From: Nannocystis sp.
GTDB lineage: Bacteria; Myxococcota_A; Polyangia; Nannocystales; Nannocystaceae
Length of the DNA stretch: 64,000 nucleotides
Assembly (NCBI GenBank): GCA_016712315.1
Contig: JADJRG010000023.1
Coordinates: 1 to 64,000 of the forward strand
Reading direction: 5' to 3'
Both the position numbers and the translations under genes were made by a program. Below the pieces are notes generated by a model, which was not told the DNA's origin, did not search any database, and saw nothing but the letters and a program-made list of their open reading frames with translations. Shown here one piece after another: positions 63,643-64,000 of the stretch (positions within the stretch are counted from its first letter, which is position 1; each line of letters begins with the position of its first letter).

Positions 63643-64000
63643 ATGCCACAGCATCACAAGATCGTCATCGTCGGCGGCGGTACCGGCGGAATTTGCGTCG
63701 CCGCTCGCCTGTGCCGCGCGCTCGCGGAGCCGGACGTCGCCATCATCGAGCCCTCCGACCGCCACTACTACCAACCGCTGTGGACCCTCGTCGGCGGCGG
63801 CGCGGCGACGCGGGAGTCCACGGTCCGCCCCGAGGCCGACCTCATCCCGCGCGGAGCGACGTGGATCCGCGACTCTGTGCGCGACTTCCTCCCCGAGCAG
63901 AACCTCGTCACCACCAGCGACGGCCGCCAGTTTCACTACGACTACCTGGTCGTCGCGCCAGGTATCCAGATCGACTGGGCGAAGATCGACGGGCTCCCGG
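63643..64000 (+). CDS. sulfide:quinone oxidoreductase-like flavoprotein, 5' part (continues beyond window)
   Basis: The open frame from ATG 63643 runs to the window edge (119 residues). It opens with the FAD-binding motif IVIVGGGTGGICVAARLCRAL and then VAIIEPSDRHYYQPLWTLVGGG, the typical sulfide:quinone oxidoreductase start; RPEADLIPRGATWIRDSVRDF and YDYLVVAPGIQIDW follow in the same order. Such enzymes oxidise sulfide at the membrane and pass electrons to quinone. The catalytic Cys residues lie further on and are not in the window, so the assignment to SQR rather than to a related NADH dehydrogenase is probable, not certain. Confidence 0.85.
   Translation, partial: MPQHHKIVIVGGGTGGICVAARLCRALAEPDVAIIEPSDRHYYQPLWTLVGGGAATRESTVRPEADLIPRGATWIRDSVRDFLPEQNLVTTSDGRQFHYDYLVVAPGIQIDWAKIDGLP

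Overview
The window is very GC-rich DNA from a soil-type deltaproteobacterial predator lineage, most likely a myxobacterium (Myxococcota) of the Nannocystis/Enhygromyxa/Plesiocystis kind. This is inferred from gene content: many short-lipobox lipoproteins with long Thr/Ser/Asp/Gly-rich linkers, Myxo-type disulfide repeats (DUF4215), a fibrinogen-like domain, a giant kinase-ATPase-histidine kinase hybrid, a Ser/Thr kinase fused to a zinc-finger anti-sigma domain, and abundant large signalling genes. I saw no rRNA, tRNA, CRISPR array, transposase or phage gene. Layout: 1-7.4 kb holds gene remains broken by many frame changes (an AsmA/DUF748-like protein, a MopE-motif lipoprotein, a GT-C type membrane glycosyltransferase). 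7.5-18 kb holds a beta-propeller lipoprotein, a C-terminally anchored exported protein, an EXPERA-like membrane protein, glutathione synthetase (gshB), a DUF2167 membrane protein, a protein with two fused radical SAM modules, a fibrinogen-domain lipoprotein and an AI-2E family exporter. 18.2-30.1 kb is a minus-strand signalling block: propeller lipoprotein, giant pseudokinase/AAA/GAF/histidine kinase, GST, CheB-CheR-PAS fusion and a hybrid histidine kinase that overlaps it. 30.2-34 kb holds an SDR oxidoreductase and a 1006-residue GT-C like membrane protein.

The region 34.1-45.4 kb on the plus strand carries ilvE followed by an RND/MMPL exporter, a LolA-like periplasmic protein and a DUF1302-like outer-membrane barrel, which look like one trans-envelope lipid export set; then an FG-GAP lipoprotein and a propeller lipoprotein. 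45.4-51.5 kb on the minus strand has a sigma factor overlapping a zinc-finger/kinase/TPR protein, and an acyltransferase-like gene overlapping a p-cresol-dehydrogenase-type flavoprotein. 51.6-61.6 kb contains an MBL-fold lipoprotein with altered metal ligands, a LysR regulator, a compositionally unusual Cys-rich lipoprotein, a ferritin-like lipoprotein, a hypothetical protein, a B3/4-domain protein and two more lipoproteins. The window ends with a SulP anion transporter diverging from a sulfide:quinone oxidoreductase-like gene that runs off the right edge.

Two features cut across genes. First, frame changes are densest at the left end and become rare to the right, with one exactly at a nine-base homopolymer; this looks more like contig-end consensus error than like eight real pseudogenes. 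Second, a 267-bp stretch from the 3' part of the FG-GAP lipoprotein gene (42456-42722) is repeated base for base at 57082-57348 in an unrelated context, next to a triple 11-bp repeat. The most promising candidates for undescribed biology are the double radical SAM protein, the acyltransferase/flavoprotein pair, the pseudokinase-headed signalling block and the duplicated cassette.
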